From contig QYQN01000017.1 in assembly GCA_007280895.1 (NCBI GenBank), positions 1-45,660 of the forward strand: a DNA stretch of 45,660 bases, in the 5' to 3' direction. Below, one piece after another: positions 8,585-18,049 of this stretch; positions within the stretch are counted from its first letter, which is position 1, and each line of letters opens with the position of its first letter. Position numbers and translations under genes: made by a program. The DNA is from Methylococcaceae bacterium (lineage in GTDB: Bacteria; Pseudomonadota; Gammaproteobacteria; Methylococcales; Methylomonadaceae). Below the pieces are notes generated by a model, which saw nothing but the letters and a program-made list of their open reading frames with translations, was not told the origin of the DNA and searched no databases.

Positions 8585-9628
8585 TTAGCTTTTATGATGA
8601 AGTAAGTCATGCAGTTGGTCTTCAAGCTGTTTTACTTTTTTGAGTAATTCTGGCAGTTTTGTGAGGGCTACTTGCTCTTTGTAGGCGGTGCGTTTATCTT
8701 TGGCGGGACTACCAAAAACATGGCTTGCTGCAGGGACGTCGTTGGCTACTCCGGCGCGCGCCATAACCACGGCACCTTGACCAATCGTAAGGTGATCGGC
8801 AATGCCTGCACTGCCAGCAAAAATAGCATAATCATGGATGTTGCAAGAGCCTGATATCCCCACTTGACCGCACATGATGACGTGTTTGCCCACTTGATTG
8901 TTATGACCTATTTGCACTAAGTTATCAATTTTACTGCCTTGACCAATCACGGTGCTGCCTAAAGCACCACGGTCGATGCAGGTATTGGCGCCAATTTCCA
9001 CATGATCATCAATGCGCACATTGCCCACTTGGGGGACTTTAATATGCTGGTGATTTCTAAATTTATAGCCAAAGCCATCGGCGCCAATAATGGCGCCAGA
9101 GTGAATGATCACATGGTCGCCTATTTCAACATTGTCATAAATAACAGCATAAGGATGAATTTGACAGTGTTGACCAATTTTGCAGTGTTTGCCAATATAG
9201 GCTCCCGCCATAATCTGGCTATGATTGCCTATGCTGGTGTGGTCGTTGATGATTGCATACGGGCCGATATGAATCGCTTCGCCTAAGTTTACGTTATCAG
9301 CAACGACGGCTTGAGGCGCAATGCTGAGGGCAGGGACGGGAGCTGGATGAAGTAAGTGTAAAGCGTTGATAAAGCTAAGTTCTGGATCGTCGCAAATCAG
9401 TAAGGCAAGCTGTTTTGGGACGGCAGGTAGTTTAAAATCGGCACCAATAATACAGGCGCTGGCTGTTGAGGTTTCAAGGTATTTGCTGTATTTAGGATTG
9501 GTTAATTGGGTGAGTTGTCCTGCGTGGGCGGCAGTAATATCTGCGGCTGAGTCAATAAGGTCGGCTGGATTGCCGCCTTCAAGTCGAGCATGGCAGTGTG
9601 TGGCGAGTTCTTGTAGAGTTATTGACAT
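8585..9628 (-). CDS. lpxD: UDP-3-O-acylglucosamine N-acyltransferase
   Basis: Third step of lipid A synthesis: transfers a 3-hydroxyacyl chain from acyl-ACP to N2 of UDP-3-O-acyl-glucosamine; cytoplasmic trimer. At 347 residues it matches family length. An N-terminal uridine-binding domain (about 1-100) is followed by left-handed beta-helix hexapeptide repeats (IGPYAI, IGNHSQIMAGAYIG, IGADGFGYKF). The catalytic histidine sits in LVQIGHN (about His242), and the C-terminal helix LPELLKKVKQLEDQLHDLL supports trimer contacts. It stands alone, without bamA, fabZ or lpxA, which usually accompany lpxD. A second lpxD in the canonical cluster, or a dispersed lipid A pathway, are both possible. Upstream (9629-9733) is a 105-bp spacer before moaC. 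Confidence 0.93.
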   Translation of the reverse strand: MSITLQELATHCHARLEGGNPADLIDSAADITAAHAGQLTQLTNPKYSKYLETSTASACIIGADFKLPAVPKQLALLICDDPELSFINALHLLHPAPVPALSIAPQAVVADNVNLGEAIHIGPYAIINDHTSIGNHSQIMAGAYIGKHCKIGQHCQIHPYAVIYDNVEIGDHVIIHSGAIIGADGFGYKFRNHQHIKVPQVGNVRIDDHVEIGANTCIDRGALGSTVIGQGSKIDNLVQIGHNNQVGKHVIMCGQVGISGSCNIHDYAIFAGSAGIADHLTIGQGAVVMARAGVANDVPAASHVFGSPAKDKRTAYKEQVALTKLPELLKKVKQLEDQLHDLLHHKS

Positions 9629-9733
9629 AAAATAGCTGCGTTAGAAATAATGTAAGCGGTTAGTATTCTGATGCACTGAGTGTATCAATTTAGGATTAAC
9701 ATTTTTGTTACAAAGTGAATAATTTTTGTTAGC

Positions 9734-10213
9734 TTAAATTTCTGCTTGCCAATGCCCTGATTTGCCGCCTTGTTTTTCAATTACGTGTATATTTTGAATT
9801 ATCATGCCACGATCCACTGCTTTACACATATCATAAATCGTTAATAACGCACAGGTGGTTGCGGTAAGCGCTTCCATTTCCACGCCCGTTTGACCAGTGG
9901 TTTTAGCAGTGCTTCGACACGTTATGTGATTTTTTTCAAGGTTAGGGGTAAAGTGAATATCAATATGCGTTAAAGGTAAAGGGTGGCAAAGTGGAATAAT
10001 ATCAGCAGTTTTTTTTGCCGCCATGATGCCAGCAATTCTGGCAACCGCAAGTACGTCACCTTTTTTAGGCGTGCCGGCAAGTATTAATTGTAGGGTTGCA
10101 GGCTGCATTGAAATGCTGCCCTCAGTCACGGCGAGGCGTTGCGTGAGGGCTTTGTTGCCTACGTCTACCATGTGAGCTTCGCCCGTGGCATTGAAGTGTG
10201 TCAAGGTTGTCAT
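9734..10213 (-). CDS. moaC: Cyclic pyranopterin monophosphate synthase
   Basis: Converts the MoaA product 3',8-cyclo-GTP to cyclic pyranopterin monophosphate in molybdenum cofactor synthesis. At 159 residues it is standard length. Signatures: [20 protein letters not shown] at the N-terminus, [13 protein letters not shown]-like stretch ([20 protein letters not shown]), the [10 protein letters not shown] metal/substrate segment, [20 protein letters not shown] and KQGGKSG near the end. The motifs expected for an active enzyme are all present. It is divergent from moaD, 42 bp away, so the moa genes share a compact control region. moaA is not in the window. Confidence 0.96.
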   Translation of the reverse strand: MTTLTHFNATGEAHMVDVGNKALTQRLAVTEGSISMQPATLQLILAGTPKKGDVLAVARIAGIMAAKKTADIIPLCHPLPLTHIDIHFTPNLEKNHITCRSTAKTTGQTGVEMEALTATTCALLTIYDMCKAVDRGMIIQNIHVIEKQGGKSGHWQAEI

Positions 10214-10255
10214 GGCTTGTTTATTAAGTAGTTAGGGTAAGTTTAGGGAGTTAAT

Positions 10256-10501
10256 ATGAACCAACAGTGTGGCATTGTCGTTAAGTATTTTGCTAGTTTA
10301 AAAGAAAAGTTAGGCCGATCTGAAGACTATTTTACGTTAACAAGAAGCATGACGGTTAGCGATGTGTGGGCACAGCTTAATCCAGAGCTAACGCCGCCAG
10401 AGCAGCTTAAAGTGGCGGTAAATTTAGATTACGTTAGCTGGGATTGGGTTGTTAATCCGGGTGATGAAGTGGCTTTTTTTCCACCCGTGACAGGAGGTTA
10501 G
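10256..10501 (+). CDS. moaD: Molybdopterin synthase sulfur-carrier subunit
   Basis: Ubiquitin-like small subunit of molybdopterin synthase that brings sulfur as a C-terminal thiocarboxylate to MoaE. It is 81 residues, normal for the family, with the beta-grasp pattern (VVKYFASLKEKLG, VAVNLDYVSWDW, VNPGDEVAFFPPVTGG) and the essential terminal Gly-Gly. It begins 42 bp from moaC on the opposite strand and is followed by moaE after 7 bp, so moaDE should be one transcript and one heterotetrameric enzyme. AGGGAGTTAAT precedes the ATG as ribosome binding site. Confidence 0.95.
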   Translation: MNQQCGIVVKYFASLKEKLGRSEDYFTLTRSMTVSDVWAQLNPELTPPEQLKVAVNLDYVSWDWVVNPGDEVAFFPPVTGG

Positions 10502-10508
10502 TTAAATC

Positions 10509-10961
10509 ATGATAACTATTGTACAAGAAACATTTAATCCTTGGGATGCGCTGCAAACGTATCAACAGCAGATGGAGCTTAGGGTGCTGCGTACACTGGG
10601 AGCGACCAATGTATTTGTCGGTTCCATGCGTGATTTTAACCAAGAGGTGCAGGTGGAACGGATGGTGTTGGAGTATTATCCAGGCATGACGGAAAAGCAG
10701 TTAGGGATGATTACAGCACAAGCCAACGAGCAGTGGTCGTTAATTGATAGTCTGATTATTCATCGCGTAGGCGAGGTTTTTCCAACAGATGTGCTGGTCT
10801 TGGTGGCGGTTTGGTCGGCGCATCGGGCTGATGCGTTTGAGGCGTGCCGATTTTTAATGGAAGCCTTGAAGTCACAGGCACCCTTTTGGAAAAAAGAATG
10901 TGTGGCGGGGCAGCAAGCGCGTTGGGTTGCTGAAAATACCGTAGGCTATAAGCATTATTAA
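10509..10961 (+). CDS. moaE: Molybdopterin synthase catalytic subunit
   Basis: Large subunit of molybdopterin synthase, which inserts the dithiolene sulfurs into cyclic pyranopterin monophosphate using MoaD thiocarboxylate. It has 150 residues as expected. Typical segments: GATNVFVGSMRDFN (the family FVGxVRdxN motif), MVLEYYPGMTEKQL (normally 'LeYypgMae'), IIHRVGEVFPTDVLVLVAVWSAHRADAFEACRFLMEALK split over about residues 90-130, and PFWKKE with the active-site lysines. It starts 7 bp after moaD with an AGGAGG overlapping the moaD end (ACAGGAGGTTAGTTAAATC), an excellent ribosome binding site. Confidence 0.96.
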   Translation: MITIVQETFNPWDALQTYQQQMELRVLRTLGATNVFVGSMRDFNQEVQVERMVLEYYPGMTEKQLGMITAQANEQWSLIDSLIIHRVGEVFPTDVLVLVAVWSAHRADAFEACRFLMEALKSQAPFWKKECVAGQQARWVAENTVGYKHY

Positions 10962-11002
10962 TTTAGCTTTTTAGCAAAAAATCTTATTTTCCTTATCATT
11001 TC

Positions 11003-11031
11003 CTGCAATTTTAAACTGAATGGGATACAAT
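11003..11031 (+). promoter_or_regulatory. Candidate sigma-70 promoter for the DEAD-box helicase gene
   Basis: CTGCAA (11003-11008), 17-bp spacer, TACAAT (11026-11031), about 60 bp before the helicase start. The -10 is good (5 of 6) and the -35 is weak. The resulting leader of about 50 nt contains a repeated CGCGCATTCGCGCATTC that could affect folding. Confidence 0.5.
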
Positions 11032-11090
11032 TCGCGGCTATTAATATTTCTCCGCGCATTCGCGCATTCTCAATTTTACAAGGTAAATCC

Positions 11091-12839
11091 ATGCTCAATG
11101 ATGTTTCTACATTACCCACTTTTCAAGATTTAGCGCTGATAGAACCGGTGCTAAAAGCATTGGAAGATGTTGGTTATGAAACACCTTCGCCGATTCAGGC
11201 ACAAGTTATTCCCCATATGTTGTTAGGTAAAGATGTATTGGGGCAAGCACAAACAGGGACAGGTAAAACAGCTGCTTTCGCACTTCCTATTCTGTCACGT
11301 ATCGATCTTAAACAAAAAGACCCACAAGTATTAATTTTAGCGCCAACCCGTGAATTGGCTATTCAAGTTGCTGAAGCTTTTCAGCGTTATGCTGCACATT
11401 TAAATGGTTTTCATGTTTTGCCTATTTACGGTGGTCAAGATTACAGCACGCAATTGCGACAATTAAAACGCGGTGCGCATGTAGTTGTGGGGACGCCTGG
11501 TCGTGTTATGGATCACATGCGCAAAGGCACGTTAAATCTTAATGGACTTACCACCTTGGTTTTGGATGAAGCCGATGAAATGTTGCGCATGGGATTTATC
11601 GATGATGTTGAATGGATTCTTGAACAAACGCCAGATAATCGTCAGATCGCTTTATTTTCCGCAACAATGCCAACGGCTATTCGAAAAATTGCACAAGAAT
11701 ATCTGCATGAGCCAGTGCAAGTTACGATTAAAGTCACCACTGCGTCGGCAGAAAATATTCGCCAACGGTTTTGGGTGGTCAGTGGTATTCACAAATTAGA
11801 TGCTTTAACCCGTATCTTAGAGGTGGAAACCTTCGATGGCATGATTATTTTTGTTAGAACTAAAACAGCTACCGTTGAATTAGCAGAAAAATTAGAGGCT
11901 AGGGGGTATTCAGCTGCTGCAATTAATGGCGATATGTCACAAACATTGCGCGAACGTGCAATCAATCATCTAAAAGCAGGTAAATTAGATATTTTGATCG
12001 CCACGGATGTTGCAGCGCGTGGTTTAGATGTGGATCGTATCACTCACGTGGTCAATTACGATATTCCTTACGATACAGAATCGTATGTGCATCGTATTGG
12101 TAGAACAGGCAGGGCAGGGCGTACTGGTGATGCCATTTTGTTCATTGCCCCACGTGAAAGAAAATTATTAATGAACATCGAAAAAGCCACTAAACAGAAA
12201 GTGGAAGAGATGGGCTTACCTTCTACAGAAGTTATTAATAATAAACGTATTGCTCGTTTTAAGCAGAATATCACCGATACTTTAGCCGCTGAAGAATTAA
12301 GCTTTTTTAGTCAATTAATTGAGCAATATGAGCGTGAGCATAATGTTGCAGTGATTGAAATTGCCGCAGCGCTAGCAAAATTAGTGCAAGGTGAAACGCC
12401 TTTATTGATACAAAATCCACCTAAAAAAGCCAAAGAACCTTATGAAGAGCGTCCTGTTCGTGCCCGAGTTGAACGTTCAAGGAATGAGCGTGGTCCGCGT
12501 CGGGATACCATGGGCGGAGATATTGAAATGGAAGTTTTTCGTATTGAAGTGGGCCATGTGCATGGAGTGAAGCCAGGTAATATTGTGGGTGCTATTGCTA
12601 ATGAAGCGGGTATTGATGGTAAGCACATTGCAAGAATTAAAATTGAAGACGATTACAGTACGGTTGAGTTACCTGCTGGCATGCCTAAGGAATTGATTCA
12701 AGATTTACGGCGCGTGCGCGTTGCTGGACAGCCTTTGAATATTTCTAAAGTTGATGGCATGGCTGTTAAAAAGGTAGATAAAAGCAAAAAGCGTATAGGT
12801 AATCCTTCGCGTCGTGCTAAACCAAAAGCTGAAGACTAA
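11091..12839 (+). CDS. deaD: DEAD-box ATP-dependent RNA helicase, DeaD/CsdA type
   Basis: RNA unwinding enzyme for ribosome assembly and mRNA decay, especially in the cold. 582 residues. Q-motif GYETPSPIQAQVIP (about 28-41), Walker A AQTGTGKT (about 53-60), PTRELA, TPGRVMDH, DEAD (about 159), SAT, then helicase C with RTKTATVELAEKLEARG, ATDVAARGLDVDRI and HRIGRTGRAGR. The C-terminal region has a basic Arg-rich linker (about 450-475) and a DbpA-type RNA-binding domain (FRIEVGHVHGVKPGNIVGAI, SKVDGMAVKK), which places it with DeaD/CsdA rather than RhlE or SrmB. It is monocistronic, with its own promoter candidate and a strong terminator-like hairpin after it. Confidence 0.94.
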   Translation: MLNDVSTLPTFQDLALIEPVLKALEDVGYETPSPIQAQVIPHMLLGKDVLGQAQTGTGKTAAFALPILSRIDLKQKDPQVLILAPTRELAIQVAEAFQRYAAHLNGFHVLPIYGGQDYSTQLRQLKRGAHVVVGTPGRVMDHMRKGTLNLNGLTTLVLDEADEMLRMGFIDDVEWILEQTPDNRQIALFSATMPTAIRKIAQEYLHEPVQVTIKVTTASAENIRQRFWVVSGIHKLDALTRILEVETFDGMIIFVRTKTATVELAEKLEARGYSAAAINGDMSQTLRERAINHLKAGKLDILIATDVAARGLDVDRITHVVNYDIPYDTESYVHRIGRTGRAGRTGDAILFIAPRERKLLMNIEKATKQKVEEMGLPSTEVINNKRIARFKQNITDTLAAEELSFFSQLIEQYEREHNVAVIEIAAALAKLVQGETPLLIQNPPKKAKEPYEERPVRARVERSRNERGPRRDTMGGDIEMEVFRIEVGHVHGVKPGNIVGAIANEAGIDGKHIARIKIEDDYSTVELPAGMPKELIQDLRRVRVAGQPLNISKVDGMAVKKVDKSKKRIGNPSRRAKPKAED

Positions 12840-12856
12840 ACAAAGCTAACTAAATT

Positions 12857-12928
12857 GGAGTTGATGTGGCTTAGCGATGCAGTAGATTATTCACTGCACT
12901 GGCTAGCCCCATCGGACTCCTTTTTTTT
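12857..12928 (+). terminator. Elaborate intrinsic terminator after deaD
   Basis: GGAGT (12857-12861) pairs with ACTCC (12916-12920). Inside it GATG/CATC, GGC/GCC, a bulged TAGC/GCTA and finally TGCAGT/ACTGCA (12878-12883 with 12893-12898) close a 9-nt loop. An uninterrupted run of eight T (12921-12928) follows directly. This is a long, multi-segment stem of about 22 pairs, far longer than needed to terminate, and it abuts the dnaQ stop codon of the opposite strand. Confidence 0.85.
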
Positions 12929-13661
12929 AAGGCGTTGGTGCATTCCAAAGGCAAGTGCCAGCGGTGCGTTCAATTGTAGCGAGACACTTTTCATGCAGCA
13001 CGCGCTCTTCTTCTGAGCAATAAATGATTGTTAAGGGTTTTCTATGCTCATTGAAGAGTGGTTGCGCTACTGTTGTGGGGCGTGTTTTGTTATCTTGAGT
13101 TGTTTGTTCTAATAATGAAAACTGTCCGCCTGTCATTAATAAGAAAACATCGGCAAGAATTTCAGCATCCAATAATGCGCCATGTAAGTCGCGTTGACTA
13201 TTATCTACACCGTAACGTTTACATAACGCATCTAAGCTATTACGCTGTCCTTGGTGCTTTTGTTTAGCAAATTTTAAGGTATCAAAGACAGTGCAATAAT
13301 CAGTAATGGTTTTATTGAAGTTTTCTAATAAAGAAAATTCATAATTAATAAAGCCCACATCAAATGGTGCGTTATGAATAATCAATTCGGCGCCCTCGAT
13401 AAAGTCAATAAAATCACCTGAAATCTCTTTGAACAGTGCTTTGTCAGTTAAAAATTCATTACTGATGCCATGAACGGCTAATGCGCCTTCGTCAATAAAT
13501 CGTTCTGGATTAAGATACGCATGAAAACGTTTGCCGGTGAAGCGCCGATTAAGCAATTCTATAGCGCCAATTTCGATAATACGGTGTCCGTCTTGAGAAC
13601 TAAGTCCGGTGGTTTCTGTATCTAAAACAATCAGTCGATGAGTAAATTTAAGTGAATCCAT
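12927..13661 (-). CDS. dnaQ: DNA polymerase III epsilon subunit (3'-5' proofreading exonuclease)
   Basis: Proofreading subunit of the replicative polymerase. 244 residues, as in the family. ExoI LDTETTG (catalytic D14, E16), ExoII HNAPFDVGFIN and ExoIII with the histidine and aspartate in LHGALLDAEILADV, i.e. the DEDDh class. The C-terminal tail after about residue 185 is the variable linker and contains QFSLLEQ, near the place where epsilon carries its clamp-binding QLSLPL-like peptide. The gene is not next to rnhA as it is in many enterics. It converges with deaD, sharing the terminator region. Upstream, 94 bp separate it from divergent thiD. Confidence 0.95.
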   Translation of the reverse strand: MDSLKFTHRLIVLDTETTGLSSQDGHRIIEIGAIELLNRRFTGKRFHAYLNPERFIDEGALAVHGISNEFLTDKALFKEISGDFIDFIEGAELIIHNAPFDVGFINYEFSLLENFNKTITDYCTVFDTLKFAKQKHQGQRNSLDALCKRYGVDNSQRDLHGALLDAEILADVFLLMTGGQFSLLEQTTQDNKTRPTTVAQPLFNEHRKPLTIIYCSEEERVLHEKCLATIERTAGTCLWNAPTP

Positions 13662-13755
13662 TACGTTGGGTTTTTATATACTAGGTTAAGAAAGTAGTGT
13701 GCTGAAGCGTTGTTTTGGTTAGGGTCGCGTAAATATTAATATTTTAAGGTAAACC

Positions 13756-14547
13756 ATGATGTTATTTCGTCCAGTGGTATTGTCATTTTCAGGTCATGAT
13801 CCAAGTGGTGGAGCTGGTATTCAAGCTGATATTGAAACATTAAGCAGTCATCAATGTCATTCTGCCAGCGTCATTACTGCATTAACTGAACAGGATACGC
13901 ATAATATTAAGAAATGTATTCCGCAAAGTTCAGAAAATATTATTAGTCAGGCAACCACCTTGCTAAATGATTTTGCCGTGAATGTCTTTAAAATTGGCTT
14001 GCTTGGGCATCATGAAACAGCGTTGGCTATTTATGCGCTCTTAAAGCAATATCCTAATATACCCGTGGTGTTAGATCCAGTATTAGCTGCTGGGGGTGGT
14101 GCGCGTTTAGCTAATGAGCGATTATTATCAAGTATTATTGATTTATTATTACCTTGCACCACTGTAATAACACCAAATAGCCATGAGGCGCGACAGTTAA
14201 CGGGCTTAGAGTCATTAGAAGAATGTGGCTTAAAATTATTGGCGATGGGCTGTCGTTATGTGTTGATTACAGGAACCCACGAAGCCACTGACGTGGTTCA
14301 TAACATGATGTTTTATGACGGGAGATTGTGGGAAACCTATTCATGGGAGCGATTGCCCGCCAGTTATCATGGTTCTGGCTGCACGCTTGCAAGCAGTATC
14401 GCGGCGTTAATGGCGCATGGCTTAGATCCCATTCAAGCCGTGGCAGAGGCGCAGGAATATACCTGGAATTCTTTGCAAAGTGGTTACCAAATCAGTCGCG
14501 GGCAATATTTGCCCAATCGATTTTTTTGGGTGGAAGGTGAGGAGTGA
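13756..14547 (+). CDS. thiD: Hydroxymethylpyrimidine / phosphomethylpyrimidine kinase
   Basis: Phosphorylates HMP and HMP-P in thiamine synthesis. 263 residues, normal for the family. Ribokinase-like fold: LSFSGHDPSGGAGIQADIE at the N-terminus, VVLDPVLAAGGGARL, TPNSHEARQLTG and the anion-hole/catalytic segment SYHGSGCTLASSIAALMA. Two adjacent ATGs (13756, 13759) are possible starts; TAAGGT lies 6-8 bp before them. The stop overlaps the thiE start by 4 bp, so ThiD supplies HMP-PP directly to ThiE from one message. No TPP riboswitch was recognised in the 94-bp leader, which is too short for the full THI element. Confidence 0.95.
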   Translation: MMLFRPVVLSFSGHDPSGGAGIQADIETLSSHQCHSASVITALTEQDTHNIKKCIPQSSENIISQATTLLNDFAVNVFKIGLLGHHETALAIYALLKQYPNIPVVLDPVLAAGGGARLANERLLSSIIDLLLPCTTVITPNSHEARQLTGLESLEECGLKLLAMGCRYVLITGTHEATDVVHNMMFYDGRLWETYSWERLPASYHGSGCTLASSIAALMAHGLDPIQAVAEAQEYTWNSLQSGYQISRGQYLPNRFFWVEGEE

Positions 14548-15158
14548 AATGTCCGGTGCGTGGACTTTATGCCATTACGCAGGCAGAAAATAAAAGCTTA
14601 GCGGCTATTCTTAATGAGGTCGAGGCGGTTCTCAAGGGTGGTGCAGTCATGCTGCAATACCGCAATAAAAGTCCTGTTAATCACTTCGTTATTGCCAAGC
14701 ACGTGCATACACTTTGTCAGCGCTATCACGTGCCATTAATTATTAATGACGATATGCACTTAGCGCAGGCACTGGGTGCCGAAGGTGTGCATTTAGGGCA
14801 ACACGATGGTGACTTACACGATGCGCGTGCGTTATTGGGTGCTCAGGCGATTATCGGCATCACGTGTTATCAATCGCTTGATTTGGCGCAACTGGCTCAG
14901 CAACAAGGTGCTAATTATGTTGCCTTTGGGCGATTTTTTCCATCACGTTCTAAGCCGTTGGCAGGGCATGCCCCACTTAGTTTATTAACCGAAGCTAAGC
15001 AGCATATAAATATTCCTATTGTAGCCATTGGTGGGATTTTACCTAGTAATGCTGGGGATTTGCTTGCTGCTGGCGCCGATCTGTTAGCTGTGATTGATGG
15101 CTTGTTTGCCAGTAATCCAGAGGCAGCAGTCAGTGCATATCAGGCATTATTCAGCTAG
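14544..15158 (+). CDS. thiE: Thiamine phosphate synthase
   Basis: Joins HMP-PP and thiazole phosphate to give thiamine phosphate. 204 residues, TIM barrel. RGLYAITQ, VMLQYRNKS (substrate phosphate binding), LIINDDMHLAQALGAEGVHL (pyrophosphate/Mg2+ site with paired Asp), HLGQHDGDL, GITCYQS, YVAFGRFFPSRSKP and VAIGGI match the family in order. The start is a GTG at 14544 that overlaps the thiD stop (GTGA); GGAAGG lies 7 bp upstream. The next ATG in the same area is out of frame. Translational coupling with thiD is likely. Thiazole-branch genes (thiG, thiS, thiO) are not in the window. Confidence 0.94.
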   Translation: MKCPVRGLYAITQAENKSLAAILNEVEAVLKGGAVMLQYRNKSPVNHFVIAKHVHTLCQRYHVPLIINDDMHLAQALGAEGVHLGQHDGDLHDARALLGAQAIIGITCYQSLDLAQLAQQQGANYVAFGRFFPSRSKPLAGHAPLSLLTEAKQHINIPIVAIGGILPSNAGDLLAAGADLLAVIDGLFASNPEAAVSAYQALFS

Positions 15159-15308
15159 AGCTTATTTTTTATGCAAAAGCCAAGTATTTTGCGATATTCA
15201 ATTTTTTTAAAAGAGATTCGCTAGAAAATACTATAAAATACTTAGCTGAATTTTATTTGCAAAATTCTGTCAAATAAAGAAACTATCATTTTAGTTAGTC
15301 ATAGATAA

Positions 15309-15965
<657 letters not shown>

Positions 15966-15979
15966 CCAAGAAAAACCTT

Positions 15980-17386
15980 ATGTCAGGCAAAACTCTTTAC
16001 GATAAATTATGGGATGACCATGTTGTTTACACAGAAAACGATGGTACATCAATTATTTATATCGATCGACACTTAGTGCATGAAGTCACCTCGCCGCAAG
16101 CATTTGAAGGGTTGCGGATAGCAGGACGTAAGCCTTGGCGTGCTGCGAGTAATCTTGCTGTTGCCGATCATAATGTTCCTACCGCCGAGCGCGAGCAAGG
16201 CTTTACCGATCCTATTGCGCGCTTGCAAGTGGAGACCTTAAGTAAAAATTGTACTGAAGTAGGCATCACAGAGTTTTCGATGACCGATTTACGGCAAGGT
16301 ATTGTGCATGTGATGGGGCCTGAGCAAGGTTTTACCTTACCTGGTATGACGGTAGTTTGTGGTGATTCGCATACCTCAACTCATGGTGCGTCTGGCGCAC
16401 TGGCGTTTGGTATTGGCACCTCTGAAGTAGAGCATGTTTTAGCGACGCAATGTTTGCTGCAGAAAAAAGCACACAACATGTTGATACGCTTAATTGGGGA
16501 AGCTGCGTCTGGTGTCACTGCAAAAGACATCGTGTTAGCGATTATAGGTAAGATTGGCACAGCCGGTGGTAATGGTTACACCCTTGAGTTTCAGGGCGCG
16601 GCAATTCGTGCGTTGTCTATGGAGGGGCGCATGACTGTCTGTAATATGGCAATCGAAGCCGGTGCGCGTGCAGGTTTGATTGCTGCTGATGAAGTAACCT
16701 TTGCCTATTATCATGGGCGTCCTTATGCCCCTAAAGGTGAGGCGTGGTATAAAGCTGTAGCCGCATGGCAAGATTTGCATTCTGATGAAGATGCCGTGTT
16801 CGATAACGTCGTTGAAATTGATGCTACGCAGATTAAGCCACAAGTCACTTGGGGAACCTCTCCAGAATTAGTGCTTGCTATTGATAGCTGTATTCCTGAT
16901 CCCGAGCAAGAAACTGATGCGGTAAAGCGTCAAAGTATGCAGCGTGCTTTGGACTATATGGGCTTAACCGCAGGGCAGGCAATCGTCGATATTTCTGTCG
17001 ATAAAGTTTTCATTGGCTCGTGCACTAATTCTAGAATTGAAGATTTACGCGCGGCAGCAGCTGTTGTAGAAGGCAAGCATATCGCTAAAAATATTAAGCT
17101 GGCGTTGGTTGTGCCAGGTTCGGGCTTGGTAAAGCAACAGGCTGAAGTAGAAGGGCTTGATAAGCTATTTATCGCCGCAGGATTTGAATGGCGAGAACCT
17201 GGATGTTCCATGTGTTTAGCCATGAATGCAGATCGTTTAGAGCCGGGTGAGCGTTGTGCCTCAACGTCTAATAGAAATTTTGAAGGTCGACAAGGTTATG
17301 GTGGACGCACGCATTTAGTTAGTCCAGCCATGGCAGCGGCAGCGGCCATTGCAGGACATTTTGTCGATGTGCGACAGTTGTGCTAA
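15980..17386 (+). CDS. leuC: 3-isopropylmalate dehydratase, large subunit
   Basis: Aconitase-family subunit carrying the [4Fe-4S] cluster for leucine synthesis. 468 residues, full length. Visible family segments: [71 protein letters not shown] and [11 protein letters not shown], the last two supplying the cluster cysteines together with the VCGDSH region. LeuD (small subunit) is needed for activity but does not follow: the next gene is hisB after 42 bp containing a T-rich stretch. leuD and leuB must be elsewhere, or have been displaced. Start chosen at the ATG 15980, 14 bp after adk. Confidence 0.95.
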   Translation: MSGKTLYDKLWDDHVVYTENDGTSIIYIDRHLVHEVTSPQAFEGLRIAGRKPWRAASNLAVADHNVPTAEREQGFTDPIARLQVETLSKNCTEVGITEFSMTDLRQGIVHVMGPEQGFTLPGMTVVCGDSHTSTHGASGALAFGIGTSEVEHVLATQCLLQKKAHNMLIRLIGEAASGVTAKDIVLAIIGKIGTAGGNGYTLEFQGAAIRALSMEGRMTVCNMAIEAGARAGLIAADEVTFAYYHGRPYAPKGEAWYKAVAAWQDLHSDEDAVFDNVVEIDATQIKPQVTWGTSPELVLAIDSCIPDPEQETDAVKRQSMQRALDYMGLTAGQAIVDISVDKVFIGSCTNSRIEDLRAAAAVVEGKHIAKNIKLALVVPGSGLVKQQAEVEGLDKLFIAAGFEWREPGCSMCLAMNADRLEPGERCASTSNRNFEGRQGYGGRTHLVSPAMAAAAAIAGHFVDVRQLC

Positions 17387-17428
17387 CACGCAGTACTTTT
17401 TTGTTTTTTTTAACGTACTTAATTACTT

Positions 17429-18022
17429 ATGAATGCACGTGAAGCTCAGGTTGAGCGTAATACCTTAGAAACTCAAGTAACCGTGAGTATTAATTTGGAT
17501 GGTACGGGCGTGGCTAAATTAGCCTCAGGCGTGCCCTTTCTCGATCACATGTTAGAACAAATTGCTAGACATGGTTTGATAGATATCAGTGTTCAAGCGT
17601 ATGGTGATTTGCATATTGATGCACATCATACCGTTGAGGATATTGGCATCACCTTAGGACAAGCAGTGGCTAAAGCAATCGGCGATAAAAAAGGCATTAC
17701 CCGTTATGGTCATGCTTATGTACCTTTAGATGAAGCGTTGAGTCGTGTGGTGATCGATTTTTCAGGTCGGCCAGGCTTATTTTACAACGTCGTTTTTCCT
17801 AAAGGGATGGTAGGCAGTTTCGATGTGGATTTGTTTAGAGAATTTTTTCAAGGTTTTGTTAATCATGCGCAGCTAAGTTTGCATATTGATAATTTAAAAG
17901 GTGCGAATTCTCACCATATAGCAGAAACAATTTTTAAAGCACTTGGGCGTGCTTTGCGTATGGCAGTCACTGTCGATTCGCGTATGGCAGGAATGATGCC
18001 GTCGACCAAAGGTGTACTGTAA
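17429..18022 (+). CDS. hisB: Imidazoleglycerol-phosphate dehydratase
   Basis: Sixth step of histidine synthesis. 197 residues, so the monofunctional dehydratase and not the bifunctional enteric HisB, which has an extra phosphatase domain. Two half-repeats with metal-binding motifs: [13 protein letters not shown] and [11 protein letters not shown] in the first, and [11 protein letters not shown] and [19 protein letters not shown] in the second, giving the Mn-binding histidines and glutamates. It begins the contiguous hisB-H-A-F-I-E run. hisG, hisD, hisC and a histidinol phosphatase are not seen in the window. Confidence 0.96.
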   Translation: MNAREAQVERNTLETQVTVSINLDGTGVAKLASGVPFLDHMLEQIARHGLIDISVQAYGDLHIDAHHTVEDIGITLGQAVAKAIGDKKGITRYGHAYVPLDEALSRVVIDFSGRPGLFYNVVFPKGMVGSFDVDLFREFFQGFVNHAQLSLHIDNLKGANSHHIAETIFKALGRALRMAVTVDSRMAGMMPSTKGVL

Positions 18023-18049
18023 CTTTTCTACTTTCTTTTGTTAACTGAT

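Noticed and set aside
8399-8605. 68-codon plus-strand open frame between SpoIIE gene and lpxD
   Set aside because: No recognisable domain, overlaps the lpxD end and spans two hairpins; composition not protein-like.
13662-13755. TPP riboswitch before thiD
   Set aside because: The 94-bp divergent spacer lacks the conserved CUGAGA-type THI box and is too short.
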